From Alternaria dauci (Eukaryota; Ascomycota; Dothideomycetes; Pleosporales; Pleosporaceae): a stretch of 64,000 nucleotides of DNA. The notes under the pieces are model-generated. The model did no database searches and was not told the origin of the DNA. It saw nothing but the letters and a program-made list of their open reading frames with translations. The stretch lies in NCBI RefSeq assembly GCF_042100115.1, contig NC_091275.1, positions 806,001-870,000 of the forward strand, read 5' to 3'. A program made the position numbers and the translations under genes. Below, piece after piece: positions 1 to 10,635 of this stretch. How positions within the stretch are numbered: position 1 is the stretch's first letter; each line of letters opens with the position of its first letter.

Positions 1-1
1 C

Positions 2-653
2 GCCGAACTCCTCGAGGCTGAGGCGCGTCACATTGCCAAGAAGAACGGCACCTACATCGAACCAGAGGCAGCAGCCGAGCCAAATGCGCACAAACGTCAG
101 ATTGATGCTGTACCGGCAGCCGAGGAAGCCGAGGACGATGAAGCAGCTCAAAAACGGCGGCGCATAGAGGTGTTGGAAAAGTTCAGGGACGTAGATGCAG
201 ACGACAGCAGTAGCGAGGACGAAGATAGCGATGAAGAGTAAGCGTCGAGTCTCTCCTGATTTCAACCCTTGGCTAACGACATTCCAGCGACGAAGAAGGA
301 GATGAAGAATCTACCCTTATGCGCGAACTTGAGAAGATCAAGAAAGAGCGAGCGGCAGCCAAAGCCAAGGAGGAAGCACAACGCGCCGCAGAAGAGCAAG
401 AACAACGTGAAATCGACGTCGCCCGAGGCAACCCTCTGCTCAATGCCAAAGACTTCACCATAAAGCGTCGATGGGACGACGACGTGGTCTTCAAGAACCA
501 AGCACGGGGTACCGAAGACAGTAACAAGAAGAAGGAATTCATCAACGACATGCTGCGGTCCGACTTCCACAAGAAGTTCATGGTATGTTTTCCTTGATTG
601 CGCCACATACAACCCTCACTAACACCACGCGACAGTCCAAATACGTCCGATGA
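2..653 (+). CDS. CWC15: Pre-mRNA-splicing factor CWC15/Cwf15, 3' part
   Basis: Partial gene running in from the left edge. CWC15 is a small protein of the Prp19/NTC-associated spliceosome and works in the nucleus. Three exons are visible: 2-237, 288-582 and 636-653, with introns opening GTAAGC and GTATGT and both ending AG. Phase is kept across both. The visible part starts in a Lys/Glu/Ala-rich region, passes an acidic Ser/Asp/Glu stretch, then a charged helix rich in Glu, Lys, Arg and Ala. It ends in the family's conserved tail, which includes WDDDVVFKNQARG and then LRSDFHKKFMSKYVR just before the TGA. The acidic middle and this tail are diagnostic of Cwf15/CWC15. The N-terminal part lies outside the window. 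The last exon codes only for SKYVR plus the stop, so it is easily missed. Confidence 0.93.
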
Positions 654-1490
654 GGTCATTCCCTTTTGCACTGTCACTTTTCCGACTTTCGAATATTATG
701 CATTGCATTGCGGGTGTTAGGGTCCTTGGCGCACAGGCTTGAGAGCTTCTTAAGCTATTTACAAAGCAGTGTGGGATACCCCAGATCTTGGCGGATACAA
801 AGTAACCAGTGACGAGACGGAACCTAGCGGGATTCTTATCGCTATCTTGGATCAGCGGCGACGGCCACCAATTCTGGATGTCAGCTTTATCTCCCGCCTC
901 AGCCCATCGTTATTGGGGATCGATCGGATGAATGGCATCTTTCGAGGTCCAAATCTTAATCTAAAATATGTCAGAGAGAGGTCTTGCCGTGCAGCAGAGG
1001 CAGACTGCTGTGTTTTGCACGAAGAACAGTAGCGGGTGCTCCTCCAGCGGCTGTGGAAGCGTAATTCCGTACAAAACCGATAGCTGAACCTTGGGCCTAG
1101 TGTTAGCCACTATCTCCTCCGGTCCACATGAGCGGAGCTTAGCGTACCTACAGGCAATACCAAGCACACCTTGGCCGGGTCTTCCACCCTCTTATAGAGC
1201 TTCTGCGGCAGATGATCTACGCCTCCCTAAGCAAAGTGACCTCATAAGGCTTTTCTGCCTTTGCCAAATGCTTGTTCCTGCTGGGGGCCAGCACACGGCA
1301 GCTGGTAGAGAAGAAGGCGCTGATGTTATATAGTCAATAAGAGATTTCCATGTAATCGTCCAAGCAGACTTACCATTGCAATCACTTCTCTGCATTTATC
1401 ATACTCCCCTAGTGTCTTTCCCATCCTCCCTCTAGAGGTACACACAGTTTCTCATAGTTCACTACACGGATAACAAGAACGACGACGATA
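654..1490. other. Intergenic: CWC15 3' flank and promoter of the next gene
   Basis: No coding signal is convincing on either strand; the ORFs here are short and compositionally random. The last 100 bases before position 1491 include a pyrimidine-rich tract (about 1403-1437), common in filamentous fungal promoters, and an A at -3 of the downstream start codon. Confidence 0.6.
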
Positions 1491-2161
1491 ATGGCAGGCT
1501 ACGGGAACCGCACAGCACCAGACTACGTCGCAGAAGATCTCCAAGACCAACACACCAGCACCCGTCTCGGCCTCATAGACTCAAACACCGCATACCATGA
1601 ACCCCATGAAAAACACGGTTCAGGCATAACAGCTGGTGCTGGTTTCGGTATGTACCTAACCACTTCTGCATTTGCGTCGAACACAAAAAAAGAACACATC
1701 CACCCATCCCTACATATTTTCATCAAGCACTGAACGACCAACACTGCTCACCACCTCTACCATCAACCAGGAAACAAACGCTCCTCGTCCACCCCATCGA
1801 CCGATAACTCTGAATTCCGCTTCGGCTCCCATTCAGACACGGCGCCGTATTCAAACGCTACGCCCATGGGCAGCGGCTCCACGGGTGGCGCGGGGTATGG
1901 GAATAAGACGGGGGAGATGAGCGGACCGGGTCATGATTCTGTGATGGGTAAGGTGGTGGAGAAAGTCGGTGGTATGTTTTTTTTCGTTCTCGTTGTTCTT
2001 GTTTAAACGTCACGATGCTGTCACGGGGAGGATGGTTCTAGGGTCCAGATGAGTTGCGTCGAACTAACTTGATGATGACAGGCATTATGAAGAACGAGAA
2101 ACTAGCGGAGAAGGGGAGGGGGATGAGAGAGAAGGAGGGGTTTGGCAGTGTACCGGAGTAG
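1491..2161 (+). CDS. Small disordered Gly/Ser-rich hypothetical protein
   Basis: Three-exon gene for about 144 residues: exons 1491-1647, 1771-1971 and 2082-2161. Both introns open GTATGT and end AG, and phase is maintained. The protein is hydrophilic, with no signal peptide or membrane segment. It starts MAGYGNRTAPDYVAED, has a Ser/Thr/Gly/Asn-rich middle containing GAGYGNKTGEMSGPG, and ends in a Lys/Glu-rich helix read across the second intron (GKVVEKVGGIMKNEKL, then AEKGRGMREKEG). Small stress-type proteins of filamentous fungi often have this make-up, but I do not assign a family; a distant CsbD-like relationship is possible and unproven. Clean splicing and a sensible C-terminal helix support a real gene. 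It converges on PIK1. Confidence 0.7.
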
Positions 2162-2700
2162 GGAGACATGTGGTCTTCTGGACCAGAGTGTTTGCGGCTC
2201 TACTCACGAATGATGATTTTCCTTTCGGCGGATGGAAAGCGGATGCATATTAGTTCTAATTCCAACAGAGACGACAGGTGCTGTCTTTTGAGTAACCGCA
2301 GAGGATATCGTCCACTTCACATAAATTGAAAACATGAAGCGAACTCTGAACAATAGGGAACGTAGAATAGAAGTATTGCGCTGCAGCTCTGACTTTCCAC
2401 ATGTCCTAGCCATAACCTGTTTCTATCTGCCCAAGAGAGCGCGTACACGCTATGTACTCCTTACTACCTTCCCTCACTCTCTTCCTACACACACAAGGTA
2501 CTCCAAGAAATGCAAAACAAAACAGCAAAAAAGTCTCGTATGCTTCGCAACCAAGTCCACCAATGCAAGGCAATAGCAGCCGCAAACAAACTCAATAAAT
2601 GCCTTGTGTGCGGTACTGGAAAGTATCATAACTATCATCATGTCAGCAAAATGCCATAAATGTCATCCAGTAAACAACGGGGAAAAAAAGGGGGCAAAAC
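2162..2700. other. Intergenic between convergent genes
   Basis: This 539-bp stretch separates the stop of the small protein gene (+) from the PIK1 stop (-), so it should hold both 3' UTRs. It contains A-rich runs near 2510-2530 and 2681-2690. I see no gene in it. Confidence 0.6.
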
Positions 2701-5700
2701 TCACAGTCGGGTATAATAACTCCCCACACTCTTCGCAATCAGCTCCTCGACAAAGACCTCGGCCTCCTCCCTACTCAAATGCAGCATCAACCTCGCCCTA
2801 AGACTATTCGTCACAGTCTGCGCCCCCGCCTTGAAACAATCCATACTACTATTCTTACTCATGAGATCGACCAGCATAATCAGCCTCTCAGCATCCTTTC
2901 TCAGCGCCTGAAACGCCTTCTTGCACAACGTCTTGAACTCTTCAAACGCAGGGCCCGTCACACCACCTAGGACATCGACGTAGTCTTGCGTCAGCTTGAA
3001 AGGCGCAGCTTCGAAACCCATGCTGCCAGGGCTGTTGGACAGCATGAAGCCAAAGTCAATGTGGATGATGTGACCCATGTTGTCGATGAGGAGGTTACCG
3101 TTGTGGCGGTCTTTGAGTTGCAGTACGTAGCATATCATGCTGTAGGCGGCGAGGGAGCGGGCAAAGCAACCTACACCCGCAATATAAGCTTCCGAGTCTG
3201 GTTCGCCAAAGGTCTTGAGCCAGTGGTCTTTTAGGGTAGCGATGCGTTTGCGGGGATTGGTGCCTGCTGCTATACTGGCTAGCGTTAAGCTTCGTTTCAA
3301 CGAGTGGAGAGATACGCCATTTGTAATGGTTTCGATGAGCCCGCAGGACTCGCCCGTGACGAGGATGCGCATGCGTTTTGTCCAAACGGGTACGTTTGCT
3401 TCCTCCCAGATCTTGGTGCAGACGTCGATAAGTTGGCAAGCAAAGGCTTCTTGACGCAAGTCGGCACCTGTCTTCACAATAACACTGATGAGGTCCCAAT
3501 TCTTCATGTGGCCGTATGGTGAGGATCGCCGTATCCGTTCTCGTTTTGCACTCCATTCTTCACCGAACGTCGCGGCACTGGGATCGTCACGATCACCTTT
3601 CCGCCGCATTCCACCCGTCTTGAGATCGTTCTCCATGCGAGCTGCACCGGCGCCCGTGTTGGTCGCGACCGCTAGACCATCCTCAAGCTCTTCTGGTTCG
3701 GCGGCGATTGCTGTTGGATCTGATTCAGCCATGATTGTGTCGAATGTAGGTCCCTGATCCTCATTTAAGAAGTTTTGCTCTTCCAAGGTCTGCATGCTAG
3801 CAATGATCTTGGCTTTGATGGCTGCTACCTCGCCTTTTGGCCGTTTCGCGCCGCTTGCTTCAAGTTGTGCGAGCATTTGAGCAGCAGTGCGCATGTGAGT
3901 CGCAAGGGCCGAAAAGTCTGGCTGATCGACGGCCTGGTTCCGTGAGTTGAGGTTTGCTGGAATTGTCATACGTCTGGAAGGGCCAGGGCTGTTCGATCTG
4001 CTGATTTGCGAGTCGGACGTTCGTGGCGTAGAGAGGGTGGCCACTGATGACAGAGTGTTGGCTCCGCTTGAAGACCTTGGGGCCGTGGCTTTCCCATTAG
4101 CGGTTGCACTGGGTAATGTCACGCGTGCCATTCCAGACGCAATGTCAATCTCATCCATATCCTTGATAAGCGAAGTACTACCCAGGTCTCCAGTAGCAGG
4201 CTCGAACACGCTGTCGGATCCATTAGGTGGCGTGCGATCGAATGCAAGATACTCGGCATTGGTGATGTCGAAAAGACGTCTTCTCGAGGTGCCCTTCTCC
4301 AGCATCAACTTTTCGAGCAACTGCTGATTCTGTTCGGTGTCGGGGTCGAAATCAAAGTCCTCCTCCAAGACCTCAACCATGAGCAGGTAAGGCACCCGCT
4401 CTGCACTGTTGAGACTAGTTGATTCCGCGGGGTTAATGCGCACTATACGGTGATGCTGGCTTTGCGATGGGATCCCGTCTTTGAGAGTTGGAGGCGATAA
4501 TAAAGGTATGTCTACTTCGGCCGGCAAATCCTGATCTATCAACGCAAGCTCAGCTCTCAGCGCGCTCAGCCGTGCGGGTTTCGGAACAACGACCAAGCGA
4601 TTTGAGATGTCCTCGAGAGCGCTCAGGAACTGGGTTTCATTGCGGAAGTAGTTGGATCGTAGCAGTCGAATCTTCTGGGCACGGGTCAAGGCAGTGGGTG
4701 TTAGAGGCCTCGGTGGTAGTCCTGACTTGCGTGAGCCATGCTGAAGTGGGCCTACTCCTAAACCGGCAGTCGCTGGGGGAGTAGGGAGGGGCGATGATCT
4801 GCCGTCTCGGAAGTCGGGCAACGATGACGAGCTGAGTCGGGCTTCTGATGCAATTGACAACAATGAAGGGCGGTGTTGCATTGAAGGGGTCCGTTGAGCA
4901 GCCGGTGGTCGCACTGCCGCCTTCCTCAGCTCTTTCGGGTCGCGGGGTCGCGAAGACGAAGCCTTGACTGCGCGCCCATCCTCGGGGTCTGAGTGCTGGG
5001 CTACTACCCTCTTCTCCTTGCTTCTCGACGAGCCTCCGGTAACAGTCTTGCTTCTTCCGACCTTGGCTGTCTGCACGTTGTCCGAGATGATGTCCTCGAC
5101 GGGCCTGGGTTTCCGCGCCTGCGCAATGGCCAGAGGTCCGGCGTGAGCTGGAAGAAAGGGCGCCGCTATGCTCGCAAGGACCAGACTGGAGAGCACGGTG
5201 ACGGGGAGGACGTTTTCCTTGATCTTTTCTCGGCGCTGCGGCTCAGCGGATCCGAAGACGATGCGCTGCACCCTGTTGTATATCCGGCGACAGGTCTTGA
5301 AGGCGATTGAGTTGGGGGCGCTTGCGAGGTCGTGGAGATAGGTCTGGAACAGCCAAAAGGTCTAGACGGCAGAGGTTAGCAGCCGCACCCGCGAACAAGA
5401 CACGGTATCCGCAAAGCCCACCAGAAGCGCGCCGTTGACCGACTCCTCGCACAAGTCTATGATGAACTCCTCCAGAGCCATGGACTCGTTGTCGATGCTG
5501 ATGAGCAGGTGACATAGCCTGTGGCGCGCGTATGTAAGCTAGCTGTTCATGGCGTGCGTGATGGTGGAGTGGGCTCGCGGCGACGTACTGCGGGAGGAAG
5601 AACTCGAGCTCCTCATAGGCAAACTGGCGCAGCTTCGAACAGAGCACATAGTGGATTCCGACGTGATCGGCATACCGGCTGTTAGGATGGGAAGATGTCA

Positions 5701-5891
5701 GCCTGGGGTCCCAATGCGGTGGTTTCGGTGAAGGGGACAGGGAGAGGGAGGGCGCGGCGGCGGTGCTGCTGCTGCGGGCAACGGTGGCTTCGGGGAGCGG
5801 CAACGACTCACGCAAGGTATGCTACTGCGAGGCTCGGATCTTGGTTGAAGTGCTCAGATTCTATAAAGCGCTCTAGCAGATTCCAACTCAT
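2701..5891 (-). CDS. PIK1: Phosphatidylinositol 4-kinase PIK1
   Basis: Type III PI 4-kinase beta, which makes PI4P at the Golgi and in the nucleus for secretory traffic. Four exons on the minus strand: 5812-5891 (or to 6050), 5589-5678, 5422-5518 and 2701-5361, all with GT..AG borders and consistent phase. The N-terminus carries the lipid kinase unique (helical) region (ARYADHVGIHYVLCSKLRQ ... FFLPQLCHLLISIDNESMA). The middle is long and Ser/Pro-rich, with a conserved segment near RLVVVPKPARLSALRAEL. The C-terminal kinase domain has the catalytic loop LKDRHNGN and the metal-binding HIDFGF, about 140 residues from the end. I place the start at the Met of MSWNLLERFIES (5891), where the conserved part begins, giving about 975 residues. 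An in-frame ATG at 6050 would add 53 poorly conserved residues (1028 in all). Confidence 0.95.
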
Positions 5892-6286
5892 CTGGGACGG
5901 CTCATTGGGGCTCAGGACGGGTGGAGGGCGACAGCATGCGGTGAAATGCTCAAAAGGGTCGCATAGGGAAAGATGGGGCGCGACAGGGTTCAGCGGGCGG
6001 AGATGACCAGCTCCGCCTTGCTTGCGAAGATAGCTTAACAATGCAACCATCCGCGTTTAGTCTTATATTACTTTCTCGCCACTATTCCGTCCTCGGGACG
6101 CTTTCACTCGCAATTTCTCCTCCCTAACATGCACCCTTCGTCGGGAGGAACAATACCAGCACCGGAAAAACAGATACCCGCAGACCAACGCCGTGTCATT
6201 GGCCTTTGCAAGAGACCCCAGACGCGTTCACGCGCATGTGAACAAAATATCGTACACTACGAGATATATACACCGGGCACGTGGGA

Positions 6287-7883
6287 TTAGTCCGCTGCGT
6301 GCAAGTCGACGAAAATGTTAATGGCAGCCACCAGCACCTCTGCAAAAATAAGAATGATGACGATCCACTCGAGCAGTTCGCCCTGTATCCAGTTAGCAAG
6401 ATATTTGTACATGAAACATCGTGTTGCTTACATGAGTCACGGTCAACTGATCCTTGAGAACAGCAAGCAAGTCTCCGATGACGTTCAGCCGTTCCGTCAA
6501 AAGACTGACTCTCTGGTCCATCTCCAGATAACTTCTCACAGCTTGGTACACGGGATCCAGCTGTGGTTCAGCCCACATGAGCTCTGGCGCATCGAGAACC
6601 GACCCTTGCAAATGTATACTGATCCGGAGGATGAACAGCTCACCTATCTGCATGTTGATTTGCTTTTTGTTCAAGTTGATCTTGCCAGAGCTGGCAATCT
6701 CCGCCGGAATGTCTTTTGTCTCGTCAATAGTGTTGTCTACCAGATCCTCAAAAAGTGATGTCTTGACACTCTGAGAAAGGCCGTGGCTGATTGCGAGTTT
6801 GATCATGTAGTTCTTCTTGTCGCGTAGACTGATGAAATCGTTGTATATCCGGGCCTGGTACTCGCGCGTGTAGTAGAAGTTGAATTCTTCCGTCTCAATC
6901 TCGTCTTTGCCGAGCTTGTCGACTTCGAACTTGGCTATTTCCTTCAGGAACTTCTTTTCTTCTTGCAACGTCATGCCCCAGATGACAACAGTACCATACT
7001 CGAACAAGAATACTTCTGGGGTATGTACGCGTGTATCGAAATCTGGCGCGTCCATTTGCGGATCCGAGTCGGCGTGGGTAATCGACGGCCGTCTAGGGCC
7101 GATGGCTTGCTCATTCGCAATGTCCGGTGCATCACCGTCCTCGTGCAAGTCAATGAGATCCTGCCTCCTTCTCTCGTTCTCGTGCTCTACCTCAATGGCG
7201 CTGTCCGAGAACCTTCTCGGCCTCTCTTCCGTAAAGCCGTCGAGTACAGCAGTGCTACTGATGTCTTCTGGGCCTTTGGTCGATCCATAGTTGTACGGGG
7301 AGTATATGCATTCGTCAAAGCGCTTCGGCGCGGCTCCTCTGATCTTTTGCTTGCCTTTTAAGAATCGCATCATTTCATCGAGCTTGTACGACGCGGCCGT
7401 GCAGTATGCCGTCACTCTTGGTAGCCGCTCCCTGTCTGCCTTTCCCAGTCTGGCTGCGTCCCTTCGCGCTGTCGGATCCTTTATTCTAGTGTATTGCACG
7501 TAGACGTCGCGACCACTCTCCTCGTCTTCGGCTTCATCCGCGGCCGGGTCGGGAAGGAGCTTGAGCTTCTGCGCTGTCCTCGTCGTTCTCTGGGGACCGA
7601 TCTTGGGCACCGGCGCGGGAGGTATTCTCGCAGGCGCACCAGAGCTGTTCCTTCTCCGCAGCTTACTGTTCAATGTCGAAAGCATGGGCTGTCCACCCTG
7701 GGTCGTGGCACCATGGCTGGAAGAGGAGGTGCTGTTCGGGATCGGTCGCGACGGTGCCTTCGGACTAGTTGATGTGACGGTTGGGTTGAACGTGACGGTA
7801 CGCTGAGGCTTGGGAGGTATCGCTCGACTTGAGCTCGACATTGACGAGACCAGGGGAGTTGTCTCGGTAGAGCTTGACGCCAT
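6287..7883 (-). CDS. DUF155 / RMD1-Sif2 family membrane protein
   Basis: Two exons: 6432-7883 and 6287-6382, with a GTAAGC..CAG intron. The product has about 515 residues. The N-terminal third is Ser/Thr/Pro-rich and disordered. The DUF155 core follows: YCTAASYKLDEMMRFLK, then TPEVFLFEYGTVVIWGMT, then a long helical region ending LTERLNVIGDLLAVLKDQL. The small last exon supplies GELLEWIVIILIFAEVLVAA, the family's single C-terminal membrane segment, so the product would be unfinished without this splice. Yeast relatives are RMD1, RMD8 and YDR282C; the S. pombe relative is Sif2. They are membrane-anchored, and RMD1 relatives are mitochondrial or needed for sporulation. I chose the ATG at 7883; an in-frame ATG at 7940 would add 19 residues. 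Confidence 0.85.
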
Positions 7884-8365
7884 GGTGATCAATTGCAGCC
7901 CGAAAAAGGTGCAAATCAATAGCGAAGGTGAAAGTGTCACTAGAGAGGGAATATGTCACAAGCGCAGATGCCCCAGAAGTCTGACGGCGCCCTACGTCGA
8001 CGTTAGTAGATGCGGTGGGTGACAAGCGCGTAAGCTGTTTGCGTCGACGAGACTTCGAGCAATGACGTTGTAAGGATCTATGCTTGGGTCGCAGCACGGA
8101 CCTCCCACGTGCAAGTGAACGCTACCTGCATAGCGGCCGTTGAAAAACCAACTCCCAGGAACCTGGACGTTGTGTGACTTGCAAGGTTTTTTCCCAACGC
8201 CTTTTGCGCTTGTGTGAGTTTGTGCGAAGTTCGACCGCACTTGCGTTTTCAAGATCTGCATCGGATGCACTATGTACAAAACCGGTTATGATTCGTCAGA
8301 CGCCTGTTGAACCTGTACGCCACGCGCGTAGACACGCTTGGGGATATATTAAGTAAAAGTATCAA
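7884..8365. other. Intergenic: ECM14 3' flank and DUF155 gene promoter
   Basis: Both flanking genes are on the minus strand, so this 482-bp stretch should hold the ECM14 3' UTR (right) and the promoter of the DUF155 gene (left). It contains a perfect E-box palindrome, CACGTG, at 8106-8111, a possible bHLH factor site. No gene is seen. Confidence 0.5.
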
Positions 8366-10036
8366 CTACAACTCCATGACTTCAGTCTCGTTTGAGTCTC
8401 CACTGTTGTCCATCTCGGGTTTTACAATTTGAGCTGGCTCGTCCTGGGTGATGATACCACCCTCTCCCAGCATAAAACGGCCAAAGTACAACAACGCGTC
8501 TAGCATCTCCTCTCCAGTGGGTATAATGTTTTCTTTGGGAAGCAAAAACCCGTAGCTGCCGGTGTCTCTCAGCTTAATCTGGTAAGAGTATCTGACCTTG
8601 AGCTCGTGGTAGAAAAAGTCCAATGCACTGCCGCCACTGGACTCGATACGTGGAAGAATCGTCTTCTTCTGGTTGGCAAAGGCAACATTGCCCTCGCATG
8701 CCGAGTTGACCTTGTATGTTTGCCCTTTGCGGGACACGCGGATAGCTTTCGCTAGGCCCAGAGCGAGCTCTTCGAGGTCCTCGATTGCTGGGGGCTCCTC
8801 GTTGCAAGAGAAACTGTATGGGTACAGGATCTGTTGAGAGTATGAATGCAGGTCCAGGAAACCGACAATTTCAACATTGTTGTTCTCAGTCTCGTTCCTT
8901 GCCCATTCCGCGAAGCGTGCTGATTCTGCCCCTTGAAGCGGAGCACTACCAGGATATGATTCGCTGCAGGGGTTTGATTGGAGAGAAGCGCCGTCCCATT
9001 TGAAAGGGTAGCTGCGGTCCAGGTCAATCCCATGGCAGAAACGAAGACTGGTAGGTTGGCGGTTCTTGCGCCACAGACGATCGGTCTCCCAGCTGTAGAC
9101 GTATCCGTCTGGGTTTAGGGTTGGGATGAAGACGAAATCAAAGTCTTCCATGAGACGCGTCATCTCACGGTCCTTGCCGTAAGCGTTGATGAAGCTCCAG
9201 GCTAGGTAGTTTACGGTACTGGTGGATATCCACTCACGCGCGTGGATGCCGCCGGTAACGAGGATCGTCTTCCGGGGCTTGGACGGCTCCTCGTTGTTTG
9301 TGGGGTGCACGCCAACGCGAAGGGCGGGTATATCACGGCCTTCGTAGCTGATTCCAATGTTGATTCGGCGGACGTGTGTGGTGAACATGGAAGCCATAAG
9401 ACTCATCCATGGGTTGATGACGGAGAGCGGTTGGTAGTCTTGGAAGAAGATGTTGCCTTTGCCTGATCGCGAGGACGGTCGGAGGTTTGAAGAGAAGCGG
9501 TCGTTGTCAGATGCAGGCGCCGAGTCGGGCGACGGGTACGAGTTGAAGATTGCCTGTGCGAGGCCAATGTCTTGGAGGAGCGGCGCGTGGGAGTCCTTGA
9601 GCGATGGAGGCAGCAGCCCTAACAAGGAAGGCACGACGTCCTTGGATACGCGCAAGTCTGCCCAGTCCTCATTGAACTCCCATACATCGAGGAAGAGGAT
9701 GTCTGCTGCATCGGCCAGTGCCGAGGCTTCTTCGGCGGTGCGTATCTTGAACCGCAACACGACGTCTTCCCTGTACTGTGCGACCAGTTTGTCTCCGAGC
9801 GCATCCCGTCCAGTTGGTGCATCGTGTCCACCCAGGCTCTTTTGGTGCTCTGGCAGCCTCCAGATGTGGCGTATTATCGCATCCGAAAGCCGCCGCCATG
9901 GTCGTGGGGATGCATTGTGGGTCGAAGCATATGTTCCTGCATTGTAAGGAGACGGCGCTGCGTCGTGCGGGGCGGCCGCTGCCAGCTGCGGTCCGAGGAG
10001 CAGCAGACTCAGCAGAGCGCAAACGGGCTGGCGCAT
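8366..10036 (-). CDS. ECM14: Inactive metallocarboxypeptidase-like protein ECM14
   Basis: Single-exon gene for 556 residues of peptidase family M14A. It starts with a signal peptide ([21 protein letters not shown]), followed by a propeptide-like region and the carboxypeptidase fold. The zinc-binding HxxE motif is intact ([10 protein letters not shown]), as are the third ligand His (FLDLHSYSQ) and substrate-pocket segments around [19 protein letters not shown]. The catalytic Glu, normally in a Glu-Leu-Arg-Asp-Thr-Gly context near the C-terminus, is Lys here ([15 protein letters not shown]). That substitution is the known hallmark of fungal ECM14 pseudo-peptidases, which have a cell-wall-related role. 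The protein is expected to be secreted or in the secretory pathway and not to hydrolyse peptides. I start at the Met that opens the signal peptide; an in-frame ATG further upstream adds 72 non-conserved residues. Confidence 0.93.
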   Translation of the reverse strand: MRQPVCALLSLLLLGPQLAAAAPHDAAPSPYNAGTYASTHNASPRPWRRLSDAIIRHIWRLPEHQKSLGGHDAPTGRDALGDKLVAQYREDVVLRFKIRTAEEASALADAADILFLDVWEFNEDWADLRVSKDVVPSLLGLLPPSLKDSHAPLLQDIGLAQAIFNSYPSPDSAPASDNDRFSSNLRPSSRSGKGNIFFQDYQPLSVINPWMSLMASMFTTHVRRINIGISYEGRDIPALRVGVHPTNNEEPSKPRKTILVTGGIHAREWISTSTVNYLAWSFINAYGKDREMTRLMEDFDFVFIPTLNPDGYVYSWETDRLWRKNRQPTSLRFCHGIDLDRSYPFKWDGASLQSNPCSESYPGSAPLQGAESARFAEWARNETENNNVEIVGFLDLHSYSQQILYPYSFSCNEEPPAIEDLEELALGLAKAIRVSRKGQTYKVNSACEGNVAFANQKKTILPRIESSGGSALDFFYHELKVRYSYQIKLRDTGSYGFLLPKENIIPTGEEMLDALLYFGRFMLGEGGIITQDEPAQIVKPEMDNSGDSNETEVMEL

Positions 10037-10635
10037 TGCGGGCGTGTGTGGCCGGGCACGCGGTGAGCCAAGTATGGATGCGATGCTATGGTGGTGGCCA
10101 GCAGGCGCCGGGAAGAGGGTGGAGAAGGTGTCGTGTGCCTGGGCATAGATAGCAATGGCATAAGGAACGCGGGAACTGTGGCTGGTGGAGCTCGACAGAG
10201 GCGCGAGCCATTTGCGCCAACGCTGCGCTAGGCACTCTGCACAGCGCTGCAAAGAGTACCAGTGCGCTCGTCAGTGCCTTGGTGACGGCTGATCTGCTTC
10301 CTCTAGGCCTGGTAACCTCCCCCTATACAACTCAGCGAGCGAGACACTGTGACGTCGACTGCCTTATTCTTCCCACTACGTGTCCAACGCCGTGCCCAGG
10401 TTGCCGACCGGATCTCACACTTCACCTCCCCGACTAATCCTAGCACCACTCCGTCAGCCTGGTGGGCGTAGTGCCGCATCCGAGCCATCCTACAGTCCAA
10501 AGTGCCCATAAAGAGACGCCTTTAACTACTGCCTCTCCCCCCGTCCCCCCCTCAACTGCCCCCCACCCGCTGTGCCATGTGCTGCACCGTGACGCCGTAC
10601 TTGCATTCATGAGCTGCTAGTTGGCGCATGCAGCC
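10037..10635. promoter_or_regulatory. Divergent promoter region of ECM14 and SYT1
   Basis: 599 bp between two divergent start codons. It contains a C-rich pyrimidine tract at about 10531-10570 just upstream of SYT1. It also holds upstream ATGs ahead of the SYT1 start: a 12-codon ORF at 10577-10612, a 4-codon ORF at 10609-10620, and an ATG at 10628 that overlaps the SYT1 start out of frame. No gene is seen. Confidence 0.55.
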
